Source: Hyperoplus lanceolatus
Taxonomy: Eukaryota; Chordata; Actinopteri; Uranoscopiformes; Ammodytidae
Direction: 5' to 3'
Length of the DNA: 64,000 nucleotides
NCBI GenBank assembly: GCA_026929865.2
Contig: CM049395.1
Span: 10,080,501-10,144,500 of the forward strand
Positions 48,880-62,399 of the stretch are shown here, piece by piece. How positions within the stretch are numbered: position 1 is the first letter of the stretch; each line of letters opens with the position of its first letter. Under the pieces are notes generated by a model. That model made no database searches and was not told where the DNA came from. It saw only the letters and a program-made list of their open reading frames with translations. The position numbers were made by a program, and so were the translations under genes.

Positions 48880-49325
48880 TGTGCGTGCGTGCGTGCGTTT
48901 GTAGACGCGACCACGTCCTAGGGGACTGTTCATTTATGCCAGGAAGCCAACGTTATGTTGATGTCTACTCACTCACTCCTCTGAAAACTGCAGACGTTTG
49001 TGTCCTCACGGGCTCTGAACAGAGCGGACAATGTTTCTCCTCCTGTTGCTCCCGACATCAACTGCCAGCCGCGGCAGTTGATTTTATATAGGTATCTATG
49101 CCCCCGACACAGACGTGACCATTAGCGGTTTAAAACACGGCACGGGCTAAAGTGCTTCTATGTTTGGCTGCGCGCAGCTACTGATCCTGGGTCAGCTACA
49201 ACGTTACATCCCACAGAGCCGGTGGGATGTACAGGGCGGATCATTCTGCGCATGCGTTAAAAATGAACGCCGTTAATTCCAGAAATTCATCACCCTGCGT
49301 TAACGCGATAATTTTGACAGCCCTA
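48613..49325. mobile_element. hAT-like element nested in the PIF-like MITE
   Basis: Ends TAGGGCTGT and ACAGCCCTA with a perfect 8-bp duplication GTTATAAT (48605-48612, 49326-49333). The right subterminal GCGTTAACGCGATAATTTTG is a motif common in fish hAT MITEs. A (GT)n tract lies at 48819-48878. Confidence 0.88.
48819..48878. repeat. (GT)30 microsatellite
   Basis: A dinucleotide run within the nested hAT-like element, followed by a short GTGC/GTGCGT variant tract. Confidence 0.95.
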
Positions 49326-49856
49326 GTTATAATATGTTGGCCTATGTCAGTGCGACGTTATGTGGCTTGTAGCCTATGATGTGAAACATAATTTTTACTG
49401 TACTTTTGCTGCTGGACGTGCGAGAAGAATAGACACACAGCTGATTTAAAATATAAAAGCACACACTTCATGCAAAGCGCAGCATTATATTTGTCTATAA
49501 AATGTAATATAGCCTATTCGCTCGGGGCTCCCGGTCAAACCATAACTAATCTTCCTAACAATGGCGACAACAACACATAATGTGAGGCTGATGGCGATGT
49601 ATTAAAAAAGTTAAGAAAGAAAAGGCACAGTGCTTCCTGCAATTGGGTCGGATCGAGTCCGGCCGAATTCACCCCACAAACGAACTGCAGTAGGGTGCGT
49701 TTTGAAGCGCATCAAGACCACCTCTTCATCTGGATCTCGGAGCGCTTGTTTAATCCGCCCCCGAGTGCGATTGTTGTATTCACACCTGCCGAAGGCGGAA
49801 GTGCACCTGAGTTTGTTTCAACCAAACTTAACAAGGCATGTGTGAATACACCCTTA

Positions 49857-52800
49857 GTGTGTGCATGATTTGTCTTTCATTCTGTCCACAGGGATCAGAT
49901 TTGTTCTCCGTTGACGCAAAGCTCAAGCTGTTTGTAAAGCATGCACAGTGGAATCTCCAGACGGACTATGGCGCAGTGTAAAAAGTGTATGCATCACCGA
50001 TTCCCTTGATTGTCTACGAGCTAAACATACACTGTTGCTCAGTCTACTTAACTCTGGGAAATGAGCATATCCTCCAACAGCGTCAAGCAGTTGTATCCAG
50101 ATGAGTGGAGGAGCGTTTAGACAACACCGGCTGCTTCCTGACGTTTGGGTTGAGAGTTTTGGTGCGTCAATAAGGAATCATGGCGCTTGTTGTCGTGGCA
50201 ACTCCACAGACATGCTTATTTGTCTCACCAAGTCTGTGAGAAGCGTCTCTGAGAGGCACTTTTCATCAGCTGTGAGTATTGCCTGCTTGAACATAACAGG
50301 CTTTGAGGGAGAACATGCAGGTCCCTGTTGCAATGTGCAAACTATTTTCAAAAAGCTGTCTCGTTACAGACATAAGGGAGATGAAACAGGAGGGCCACCT
50401 ACTACCATCTTAACCATTGACTTCAATTGACCCGTGACAGTGGCAGATTTAGCACTCTACATCCTTAATCATTAGTGAAACAATACAGTAGGTCCTATAG
50501 CAATCAATATAGGCAGCTGTAATGACTACAGTTGCTAGTCGTTAGCTCCATGAGTTGGTTGGAAATACAGTCTGACTTTGAAATGTTTCAGACTGACCCG
50601 TTTAAAATGAGAGCCCTATTAAAGGGGTCTTTAATATGCACTTGATGGACACATACAGTATATCAGTATCCAGGATCAGCTTCCACACAATGAGGAAATA
50701 CTGCATACAGGATGTGCAGGTTGTGTGAACAGGGCATAGCCCTTAGCCCATAATGTAACACAGTATTCATTTTTCTTGGCCTCTAGAGCGGAGTTAGGTC
50801 ATTACTTTAAGCAAGCAAGCAAGCTAGTTAGCTGGTAATGAAAAACCCAGTGTTTTGTCCATTTGTTACAGTGTTTCTCTTGTATTTCCGTATTGGGGAA
50901 AGGCTTGAAAAAAAGCACATCAATGTTGTAGCATGTAATGTAAGCTCTACTTCCGACTACTATACTGTAGCACAAATCCTGAAACCATTTTTGCTTGGAT
51001 AATTTATCATAATAAAAGCAATATGTTCTTGCATTTCAACTAAAGTTATTTTTGTTTTAGAAGGAAATTAGGCAGACTTGTTACCTTAATGTTCATTTTC
51101 TATGTCCTCTGGCAGTGTTGGTGATTTACTTGCTGTCTTAGGCCACTCCTGCAGAATGAATATAGGAAATAAATAAATGAAAAAACTCCCTGCCAAATGT
51201 GCTCGTGATTATCGTCGTAGATGACGTTCTTTGAAATGCTTCAGTCTCAAAGCTCAAAGTGTATATTGCTTACCCACATAAATACATTCTTAAACAAAAC
51301 TAGGGTATCAGAAGAAATGAGAAGAATTTGGTCATGTACACAGGCAATTGTCATGATCCCTGCTCCATGGGATCAAATGGGTCAGCTCAACAAGTTGCTT
51401 GTAAATAGCACTGCATTCAAGAAACAGTTCTAAGAATTTCTTGGAATACAAGGGGCTCGGAAAGGGGACAACAATGGCCACTGCACCTAATGGAATCTGT
51501 GAGACGAAAACTGTTGTGAAACAATTTCCGCAATGGAATTTGAGGGCATCATGCATTTCCATCTGTTCTTACCTACTGTATGTATGGTGTCACAATGCTG
51601 GATAGTTGTGTTAACTGATGCCAAAGTGTAATTTGAAAGGTAGCCCTGCAGGTTTGTTATAGTTGACTCTGCACACAGTTTTTCAGGAGATATCTTTTGA
51701 AACTCTGGACTACATTGACCATTTTGAGTGAAGGCTGAAAATACAAGGAATAGAGAGAGGGCAAGAGGCTGCAGTTTCCCAAAGATCTACAGAGTTTAAT
51801 GTGCGGTCAATCGTGTTTAGCTGCTCTATACCAATCTACTGATCGATATTGTGAGTGATGGAAAGAGAGGGTGAAGGTGTGTGTGTGTGGGGGGGGACTT
51901 AACCAGTATTGGGTGTGTTTCCTCCCCAACACCCGCAAAGGGCAACAGCAAGTCCATTCCACACTTTCAAACACATCTTGAAAAGTGACACAACAGTGTT
52001 TTTATTTTTTTAAATTTTTACTACAGAAGAAGTAGCGTAATGGAAAAATCAGGACCTGAGAGGAATCTAAATCAAGCATGTTTATTACCAATGGACACCT
52101 GATGAGTGTCCAATTGGTAAATCTACTTTAATTTCTGAAGACAGAATGGTGTTTGGCCAGACATGGTTGTCAGATGCTGTCTGATGATCCAATAATCACT
52201 CTCTTTAAAGCATGCTGAGGGTCTTTTATGCAGTATTTGCGCTGCATGACGCTGTATTAGTGGCAAGAGTATATAAAATAAGGGATACAGTATTCCAACT
52301 AAAATGTGGGTGTGAAAGAAGAGTTGGAATTGATTTAAATAACACCATACAATCCTACTGAAAATTTCCCAGAAAAACTAAAAACTAAATAAATCTCTGA
52401 TTTAGTGTGAGTGCGCTCCCTTTTACTTTTCCACACCACCGAGATTGCTTTTGAAAAGCTCAACTTGACAGCTCCCGCTTGTGTCGTTTGTTGCGGTAAA
52501 GCCAGTGGCAAAATTGCCGTGTTATTTTCCGCCATGATGACAGCCAGAGTGACTTCAAGTCTCATTTGGACAAAACGATTTTCTATGATGGAAAAAACCG
52601 GGCACCTTGATAATCAACCTCTTTGAAGACCCTGCACCTGGTGGCTTGTAGTGCTGTGTGCTGCAGACCCCTCTAAATGAGTGAAGAAGTGGCTCCATAA
52701 TAGATCTATTCGTCAATGCAACCGCAGCTCAGCCTTTTGACAAACACAAATCGGCAAGCCATTTGGAGACCCCCCCCCCTTTTCCTTCATTACATATGTA

Positions 52801-54060
52801 TTTATTTCAGCGGCTTCTCTTTTCATGCTGTCTGCTCCTGTCAGACGCTGTGCATCGGTGTGCATCAATAACAGGAACATGTCTGACTGGCTGCTGATAG
52901 CAATACAGCAACCAGAAAGTCAGAGGAAAATATAGATAGAAAAGAAAGAGCCAATGTAGTGAAAGACTGGGAGAGAGATTCCCAGAGAAACAGGGAGTCA
53001 TAATGCAGTAAGCAAAAATAATGCATTGTATTAGTTAAGGACTATTATCCAGTGCTGAGCGCTTACTGTGTGGGTAAATCAAGCATTGTTAGCTTGTTAC
53101 GGGGCTGACTGGCTAGTAAATATCAAGTACGCAACACAGCCAACCATCCACTGCTTCCCTGCCTTATTGTCAACCACACATCGTGCATGTATGAGAAAGC
53201 AATACCAGTGTTTACCCATGGTTCTGAATGGATTAGCATGTTTATAACTTCCCCACTCTGTAGCCATGTCCATGGTATAATCATTGCTGAAAAGCCAATG
53301 ACAGGCAGACACAGAATGTTTTTTACCTGAGCACACAGAGTCACAAACACAGACACACAATAAAAGTCAAGGCAATATATACAGTGGGAATAAGTGCCTG
53401 CAGTTTAAAGTGCTAAGTGCCAGCTATAACTTGTGGGTGTAAAATTATGATAGCCCTGTCATTGTCCTGCTTCACTGTTGCAAATATTCTACACTTCTGA
53501 TCAGAGGAATCCCAACTGTTGATATTTGCTTCCACTATACTGTACATATACATTTGGTAAGGCGATGGATCTGTTTTACTAGTCAGTTGTAGGCTGTGTG
53601 TGACAGCACTATCAAGGTTACAAATAGCCATGATCGGGCAAAAGGACTTTTAGAAAGTTTGATTAATAGGGATTCGGGAAGCAGGTATTTTTTACAAAAA
53701 GTAACTCAGCGGTAACACTGCCTGCATCACTGATTTCATTTATTTGACTTAATGAATACGCAGCAGCTCCGACGGGCTCATACACAGTTGATGGATACGA
53801 TGTGTCTCTGTAGCTTGGTAAAAGGCTGATACTTAAATCAACCGGAAGAATCTTCCTTCATGTGGGGGGTCTTCCATGTCAAATTAAATGATTGACTTGT
53901 AAGTGATCAGCCCAAACAAAATGAGCTAAACCGCTAAATACATGAAATGCAACATATAGGCCTGGTTTCATCTTCTAATTCACCGTGGCAAAATGTGCAG
54001 CTTCACCCCCACCCCCATTCTACTGTTGCTACCGAGTGTCCTCATCATTTTGTTCTGTTG
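49857..54060. other. Intergenic, no gene recognised
   Basis: No exon or bounded repeat was recognised in these 4.2 kb. Confidence 0.4.
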
Positions 54061-54074
54061 TTGACATATTTAAA

Positions 54075-54280
54075 CCTTTTTTTAACCTTTATTTATACAG
54101 GTAAATCCCATTGAGACCGGAGACTGTCTCCCATTCCCACGTTACCATTCACACACACGCATTCATACACCGGAAGCAGGCTAACTATCAGGGGGAATTA
54201 AGGGTTTAGTGTCTTGCTCAGCAACACTTCGACCCTGTAGTTGAGGGTCGACCACTTCGCCACAGCCGCCCATAAACAGT
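54075..54280. repeat. Probable dispersed repeat, unclassified
   Basis: 'ACCTTTATTTATACAGGTAA' followed by CCCATTGAGACC, and 'GTGTCTTGCTCAGCAACACT', are phrases I recognise from repeats common in fish genomes. No ends or duplications are visible. Confidence 0.4.
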
Positions 54281-55550
54281 TGCAGACTAGTGCCAGATAG
54301 GTATAGGTATATAGCTGTCATATATAATCCTATTTTTCTTTTAAATAATAACATATGTGGAAGCGTCCCACTCCCATAGACATTTTTGAAAACCGTTAAG
54401 TTTATAATCGCTTCTTTTGACTTTTCATTGTCTTTGCAATCATACTTCAGTCTGGCCGTCTTCCCAGAGATGTGAGTGGATGACAAACTGCCCAAAATAA
54501 GGAACATAAACATTTTCTGTCAGCTGAATGTCCTTGTGTAATCCTGTTGTTCCGGGTGAATAATATAAGACGGCCTCTTACTCACCAATAGAAAATGACT
54601 TCATCACATTATAATTTTAATGTGATGTTTATATATTGCACTGGAGGGGGAGGATTACATTTACTCTAACACAAATCTTTCACATGTTGTTTTTTATTAC
54701 ATTCACTCTATTCCAATGATTTAGCTGTAGCTTGATTTAGCTGTAGCTTTTATCCAAAGCAACCATGCATTCAACCATGAAGATACAAGTGAAAGATACC
54801 AAGAATCAAGCGAGGACTAAGGAAATGATTTGCTTGGTTTGTGTTCATTGTCAATGAGTGTTTTCTTGGTCACGGTCACTGTGGCTAAACCAATGCCCCC
54901 CCTTTATCTATATTCATGTAGAACTTCCAGTGAATACTGTGGCTCTCAGCCACATATAAAAGAAAAAAGCCTTTCTCTAAGTAATCACTTGCAAGACAAA
55001 TGGTTGGCATTGAGACATCTTACATCCTTGTCTAATTAATGGCTCCCTTCTTTCCCTGCTGTAATAATTCAGGATGAAGGACAATAAATAAATGGTGCTG
55101 CTGTGGCGCAGGTTCTTGTCTGCAGAAGGAGGAGGGATTCAATTAAAGGTGAGGCTTTGAGAAGATATTTACCTAAAGTTTTTACATCTACTTTCAACTA
55201 TTTTGTTTCATAAAGTCAAAGTATTAGCTGTCAGAAAATAGTTCAGTCTGTACTGTGTTTCAATATTTACTTTGAAAAGTCTGACATAAGTTTTATTCCT
55301 TTTTTCCAGGTGATAGAAAACGTTGTACTGTAGAGTTGAAGAAAGGCGAACTCCTCCCGCTGAACCTCCTACATATATTGCAATAAAACAGAAGAGGACA
55401 AACAGATCAAGGCAGGCTGGATGATAAAAAGGTATATACTTGTAGTCAATAATATAAACAAGAGCAGTACACAATCTAAATCTGGAAGCAAAACTTGAAA
55501 GGGAAGGGAAATCAAATTAATGAACTGAGTGTAAGTGGGCCTTGTGTCAA

Positions 55551-55552
<2 letters not shown>

Positions 55553-55646
<94 letters not shown>
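55553..55646. repeat. (GT)47 microsatellite
   Basis: An uninterrupted dinucleotide run. Confidence 0.97.
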
Positions 55647-55647
<1 letters not shown>

Positions 55648-55931
55648 TGGGGGGTCGTGTTGGCAAAAGAAAGAGAAGGTTTCAGAGTGAAAGGCCTGGT
55701 CTTGTTTTTTAACTGTTTGACTTTAAAATAGAAAATAAGTCTGAAAGTCCAAAAGTAATCAAAACACTGACACTCCATGAATATGAATGAAATGTAAACC
55801 AATCTGAAACACAAGATCTGAGAAAGAAAACAAGAACTGTGATAGTACTGGCTGATACCTGCCATTCAGAGTTTCCCACAATCTCATAATCTCATGAGAT
55901 TCAAAGATTCTGTATACGCTGTCACATGCTC

Positions 55932-56291
55932 CTAGCCTGGTGCTACCAGACCATCATACTTCCTTTCATTTGTAGAGAAGGACTGGAACTGCTCTATTTG
56001 GCAAACGTTCATTCACTTGGAGGTGGGTGTCTGTTGAAGTTTAAAACTATTGGATCTGCCCAGTGCCACTCTGGATCAGCCAAAAAAATCGCAGAACGTT
56101 TGGTCGCAGCATTCAACTGAAACTGGGGCGTGACTTTGACGTCATCGTTCTCAGCCACTCGCTCTGTTCGCTGATTGGACGGCCGAAAATGTTCCTGAGC
56201 TCAGACACGTGAATTTACCGCAGCCCCAGACTGACTACTGAAGGGAAAATGAAATTTGGGCGGAAGTAGGTAGGCGGGCGGAGCCAGGCTA
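55932..56291. mobile_element. hAT-like MITE, CTAGCCTGG family, member C
   Basis: Ends CTAGCCTGGTGCTACCAGAC and GCGGAGCCAGGCTA. An exact 8-bp duplication ACATGCTC flanks it (55924-55931, 56292-56299). It shares terminal repeats with the copies at 26596 and 58030 but has a different interior, so it is a sister subfamily. Confidence 0.88.
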
Positions 56292-57142
56292 ACATGCTCA
56301 TATGTATTGTGAAATGTTGGTGTGGCAGACTCCTTATAACTGTGCTCAAAATAGAAAATATAGAATAGAATAAAATAAATTAAAAGTTTTAGTAGAATAT
56401 ACAGTATATACATAAGGAAGGTAAAGTGTTAAAGTTATATGCTAGTATTAACATGTGCACACGTTGTTGAAATTAGAAATATTACAAATGGATCAAGTTA
56501 AAACTAAGACTAGATAAACAGGAATCACATAGGTGAGGTGTTTAAATTGTGTTGTGCAATATGGTCAGGGTTAAAGTGTTTAAAAGAGGTTGTCCAATGT
56601 TCTGCTCTGGTGAGCATTGCCTGTTATCACTTATAATACCTTCATATTATTTTTGTGTTCTTGGAGTATATTTCTGTAGGTCAGTATGCCTATGCCCAAA
56701 CACCTGAGGCACAGAAGGCAACTGATATTGAAAAATCTGCAGCGGCCTAATGAGTGAGGAGTGAACTGCTGGAAAAAAACTTGATTTCATTAGATGCGAC
56801 CTCTCATATTCACAGACCAAGCGTCCTGCCATGCTATTTTCTCCTGCGCTGTGTTCAAAGTGCTTTCTTCCTCTCACCTTTCACCTCCTCAGAAGCTTCA
56901 GCCAATTAGGACGGAAAACATGGTTAATATTTTATATCTCATTCCCTGAGAGGAATCTTAACCGTGTCCGGATGCTTGGCAAATGTGCTCCCCTTGGTCT
57001 CCTTTGCAGCCAAGTGTCACCTTTAGGAGATGACATTCACAGAGGTGACGTGGCTTCAAATTCACGTGAACTGCTTGTGTGGTTCGTTTGTCTTTCGTGA
57101 GAGCAAACACAACTGTGCTAACTCACTCAGTTTTGAAAATAA

Positions 57143-57390
57143 TGCCATGTTTCCATTGAGCGGTGTGGTCGGAGTCGGCACGGTTCAGGTTAGCATGGTA
57201 AAGCTAAATCTGGATTACGTTTCCACTGCCTACAGCACCCTACTTGAAAGGTTTATGCTGGAGAGCTGTTGAACGGCGCTGGTTCAAAAGTTACCTGACA
57301 TCATAGCAGTGGGACACAGTGTGGCCTGCTGATTAATTCAATGAAGAGGAAAAACACCACACAATAAACAAAGAACAGCGTGCCAAAATG
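57143..57390. mobile_element. One-ended relative of the PIF-like element at 40234
   Basis: After TAA it begins TGCCATGTTTCCATTGAGCG, then has CGTTTCCACTGCC and, from 57308, the complement of the GACACAGTGT / CACCACACAATAAACA unit that is tandem-duplicated at 42.1-42.6 kb. No second end was found. Confidence 0.7.
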
Positions 57391-58029
57391 TTTCTCTAAA
57401 CAAAAGACTCCTCGAATGGGTCCTAAAAAAAGTGCGGCTCGGCTCTTGTAGCTAGCATACATGGCAATACTTGAAGAAACAAAGGAATTCTTTTCACAGT
57501 AGCCGCTCGGTGCCCCTGCAGTTGACAATGTGTAAAGGTGTTCGGACCGACCACGATACAAATTTGAAGGCCAGGCGATTGCATACAAAGGCCATGGTTA
57601 GATGTGAGTGGGAGTGATTAGATGGAAATTTGCCTGAAGTTGGCCAAAGTGAGGAGGCAGCGCATCTATGCAAGTTGAAAATATTTGAACCTGAGCAAAT
57701 AGCTTGTACTTTTTTGGGTTTGCAAGTGATAAGAGAAAAAGGGAGAGAGTCTGAAGTAAATAAAATCAGGAATATAGAGTTACTGATGAGTTCTGAGATC
57801 AGTCAGAGGCTGTGATGTCAAACAAACCTTCAGGACAGAAATATTCCTTCACACATGGAACTTATTTTTTAACTAGCTAGCTCCCAGCTAACGTCTGTAC
57901 TGTTGATCCATTAGTGGTCCGTTATCAAATCGGTGCAAACAACTCAAGGCTACTCCACTACTGAAGTGCTTCTGAGCAATCTGAAACTCCTGGGCTGACA
58001 GAGAGTCATATATAGAACACGGCGATTAT

Positions 58030-58582
58030 TAGCTTGGAAATCCAGACCCTGATATCTTGAACAATAGAGGGTCTGGCCACAATCAATAGTAATTCCCAAC
58101 TCAAAGGGCGGCTCCTACTTGTGCATTTCAAATGCCACTGCACGCAATTGGATAGCACTACAACCAATTAGAGCAATGAGCAAGGTGATGTATTAAGCCC
58201 CGTTCGTTTAGCAAACAGCGGGATTAACTGTTAAATTAAACTTTTGCTGTGGTCGGTCGGCAAAACAGAACATTCCTTTTACTTGTTAATGACATTACTC
58301 CAAATAATAATAATTCCGTTAAGTGTCGAATCTGCAGCCATCTTTGATGTTTACTATCACGGCTTCGACGGCGTATGCCCAGCACTGTCGTCATCTGGTT
58401 ACGTCCGCCCCAGAGCTCCATACAAAGGGCTCTGGCCCGCCCATATTAGATAGAACCAATTGAAACGTGAGTCAGGATTTTTTTGACTTTTTGAAAAAGC
58501 TTCAGTGGAGAGTGTCCAGACCAACAGGCGCAGCAAATTTAATTTGCCAGCGCCTAGTGGCAGGTCTGAAAATGCCAGGCTA
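58030..58582 (-). mobile_element. hAT-like MITE, CTAGCCTGG family, copy B
   Basis: Ends TAGCTTGGAAATCCAGACC and GGTCTGAAAATGCCAGGCTA. A perfect duplication GGCGATTAT flanks it (58021-58029, 58583-58591), 8 or 9 bp depending on where the end is drawn. It is a reverse-orientation copy of the element at 26596. Confidence 0.92.
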
Positions 58583-58591
58583 GGCGATTAT

Positions 58592-61500
58592 AGGACAAGG
58601 CACACAAATTTAATCCCCTCAAATCTCGGCTTCAAATCTTAAGTATGTAGTTTGAACAACATTAAATTTGATGAGCAAATAAGAATGCAGCGCCTTCTTG
58701 GTCAACTGAGCCGGACTCTTTTCGACCAAGTGAAGAAGCTCAAACAAAAATACAGATATCACTAAAATACAGATCCTTAGTGTGAAAAAACAACAAACAA
58801 CTTTGGCAGTATTTAGTATTGCTGTAGGATCCAAACATCCAATAATACAAAAAGAAAAGCTGCTTCAGAACAAATAAGTTTTCAGAGCCTTTAATCAAAC
58901 CTGACAACACAAATGTGAAAAAGCCAGCCAAACAACCGAAAAATATATGAGAAGATTAGCAATGAACGAAAAAAAAACAGCATACAGCTTCCTATCAACT
59001 TCCTATCAAGAACACCTATCATCGCCTCCGATCATATTCCATTAAAGGTACGGTATCTACACACCAACAACCCAGGCACAAGTTACTGCAGACCATCTGT
59101 TTATCAACACACTGTACCCCGAGGCAGACGCAGTGTTCTCTCCTTAAAATCCACCTTCCCAAAGCAAATATTTCCAATTGTAAAGCACAGGGGAACTTTT
59201 CTAAGAAGCCTGTGTGGAACGCGTCCAAAAAGCACTGTCCCTCTGTCCTGTATCTCTGACAGCCTGTACGAAAGATGTGAAGTGAGGAGTTAGCAGTTTT
59301 GATGCTTTGATGCTCTGAGCCCATATAGACGGAGGCAGAGGCCAAAGCACTGAGCCATAAGCCTTGTGTGGCTCTAGCTAAATTAAACAAGACATAAAAC
59401 ACAGCAGGGGAAATTTAGTTTTCTGTTAGATTCCATTCATTTGAAACAGAGCCTCTCATTTTCTGCACTAATATCCCTCTTCTACATTTCTCGTCCATTC
59501 ATATGGAGGCTACGCAGCTGCTTGATAGCTAACCATGGCTATTCATGGGCGGCCTCTGGAGCTCTGCCTGTGCACAGATATTCAGATGCAACAAGATGAC
59601 TACTATCTCTTGACAAATAAACTACATGACAACACAGATAATACGAGACAGGCTCACAAGTACCCATAATGCATTATCAAGCTGTTGACATATTAAACTG
59701 GCTTTTTAATGGTTTGACTGGAGCCAACATGAACTGGGAACTGCATTAATAACACGGCTGTTGAAGCCCTGAAAAGACACAATTATCAGTCGCAGAGCAA
59801 GCAGGCACTGACACGGTCCCTTCCCAGAGCCATATGCAGTTGACATAATATAGTTACACAGCAGATAAAAAAGCGACAAACCCATTCACACCATATTGGC
59901 AGAATAGAAGAACAGGAACACCCTCCACTTGGGAGTGTGTGTTATTCTGTTACAGTTTATTTATTTGATATCAGAAAATGTTTTCAGCCTCCAAGATCGG
60001 ATTCCTTCCTTTTTTACCATATTGTATAACTGATTTTAAACAGGTTTCATTCACTACTTGTTTTATAAGGCTTTATTAAGACTTATTTTTTTGCTGTGCT
60101 GTTTTGTTGGACTTGGTAGTCTTTAAGGATAGTTGGTTCAACTGTTCTACAGTGTGTAGGGGCTAAAGTACGCTCACATAGAAAAATATACCAAACATTA
60201 AAAATTAAATCTGGTGTTCTTATAACCCTCCTCACTCAGAAGGCGGTGCAGGTTCTGACAAATCACTGTTAGCCTATGCCTCAAGCTTTCGTACGAATGC
60301 CTAGAGCCAAGGACAAGATCAAACCTTACACCCTAAGCCCATCCATTACACTCTGCTACTGCCAATCAGCTTGAGGCAAGGCAAGGCAAGGCAATGCAAG
60401 TGTATTTATATAGCACAATTCAGGGTACTCAAAGTCCTTCACAGGGTCACAAAATACATCAATATTAATATACACCAACATTGAATACACATTAAAAAAG
60501 TGAAAAAATAGGTACTGTGTGGTTGGTAAAGGGCAGTTACACTGTGCTGTGTGTGGTGGTCCTGATGTTAGCCTTTCAAAAATGTTCTGTCCACTGTGCA
60601 GCAGCACCTGTGATTGGCAGACAAATCTCTGCCTTGATATCTGCAGAGACTTATAGTCCTAATATAAAATTAAACTGACATACGATAAATAAATAACACA
60701 AGCTCACTGTTGAGTAGCTACATTAGAACTGGATAGGCCACAAGGTGTACATACAACAGAGCAAAATAAGTGCCTTTATGAACATTTAGAAATACTAGAA
60801 TGATACACTTTTTTTTTTAGCTCAGTTCAACCTGTCTATCTTAATGTTCCACCTCTCTACCCGATGCTCACAAACTCTTCCTATTGTCTCTCTCCCATTT
60901 ATGGCTCTTCTCTCCGGCCCTGCAGTTACCTGACCTTCTCCGCCCACTGGCTGTCCTTTTTCCACTTCCCTTTATCTGCCCTGCACCCTTTAACTGCCCA
61001 CTCAGTGCATGCAAGATGGTCCAAGCTGCCATGTGCTTTGTATTGTATTGTATTTTCAGCATATTGTGGTTTACAAAGTTGGACCACATCAGTCACAACA
61101 AAGACATAATAGGAATAGTATAGTGAGGGGGCAGCAAACTTCTCGGGCCGCCCGTTAGTAACGAACAGTAATTAAACCATGCAATTACAGCAGCCCAAAC
61201 TGTATCACATCGCGGTTTTTTTTCTTGCCCTGGGTTCACAAGTGGCATACATTAATAGCTCAGTATATTAATAATCAGTCTGATGTTTACTTACTGATGA
61301 AATGCGGTATAATTGCTTCAAAGGATTCCCTCAGGTCATAGGTATATTGCACCCGCATCCATCACCGGAGCCTCAGGGGAACATGAGAGCAACTTTGTTA
61401 ATAGAAAGTCTGTCACAGCATCACATTTGATTTAACCGTAAATTAGTTGGCACTCATTTTTTATCGCGGGATTGGTGGCACCTATGCACATTGCATATAA

Positions 61501-62150
61501 ACTAAAGCTTTGCAATAGTGCTGCACTGTAAACTTCAGATTTGTCAGACATATCCACAAACAGCCCAGAGTATTCGGTAATTACAGCTGTAGAAAAAGAG
61601 ACCACTCCAAATTTTCTTTAGTTGGCATCCCCACATTAATTAATTGAGATGCTCAAATGATAATATTTCTATTTGGAATTTGGGAGAAATCTTTAAAATA
61701 AAATTAATTTTACTCAAACATATTACTATAAATAAAAAGAGAGACACTGATCACTTGGAGAGGGCTCTTCATTTGTTCCAGACTGTAATATCCAGTTTAT
61801 AGTATTCATTTTTCCTTGATTCTCCACATATCCTTCATCAATAGACAGTGTCAGTTTAATGTTTTAGAGCTCTTTAATGAGCAGTGATCACATTGGAAAT
61901 GAATGGTAGACACTGAGAGGCATCCAATGGAGTTTATCAATTTAAAAGACAGCCATTTCCTGAATACATTACGCTCTAGCCTTACTTGCAGCAACAGTGT
62001 TGGTTTTAGCTGAAATAAATGTTTTGATATTCTTCATAGCTATTCATCATAACCAAGTGATCCTATTGACCAACAAAATCGCAAATCTGTCCATTTTGTG
62101 TGGAAAGGATCCAAATGAAACACTTAATGCCTCCTTTAATGGGAACAGAG
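58592..62150. other. Intergenic, no gene recognised
   Basis: No exon was recognised. At 60375-60500 a (GGCAA)n start followed by TGTATTTATATAGCACAATT and CTCAAAGTCCTTCACAGG resembles the 3' end of a common fish LINE; not bounded. Confidence 0.4.
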
Positions 62151-62174
62151 CCTGAAAACCAAACAACAAACAAT

Positions 62175-62395
62175 CAGCAACCCGCACAGTATCTCCCAGG
62201 GAACCCGCCGGTCATATGCCTTCTCCAAACCCACACAGCACATAGACTGGATGAGCAGGCTCCCAAGACCCCTCTCTGATCCTTGCGAGAGTGAAAAGCT
62301 GGTCCGTTCTTCCACGGCAAGGACAGAAGCCGCATGGTTCCTCTTCAATCCTTGGAGTAGACTTTGCCAGGAAGGCTGAGAAGAGAAGTGTGATA
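62175..62395 (-). mobile_element. RTE-type LINE fragment (upstream RT part)
   Basis: The minus strand reads EEEPCGFCPCRGRTDQLFTL and LEKAYDRRVPWEILC, the RT section that precedes the part present at 28772-29852. It overlaps that copy by the CACAGTATCTCCC stretch. The frame is broken and no flanking duplication was seen. Confidence 0.8.
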
Positions 62396-62399
62396 CCCC

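Larger units (their letters stand above)
48278..49853. mobile_element. PIF/Harbinger-like MITE, TTA target, hosting a hAT-like element
   Basis: Ends GGGTGTATTCACA and TGTGAATACACCC are exact inverts. The TTA duplication is at 48275-48277 and 49854-49856. The subterminal TTTGGTCCAGACCAAA is typical of fish Harbinger-like MITEs as I recall. No coding content. Confidence 0.88.
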
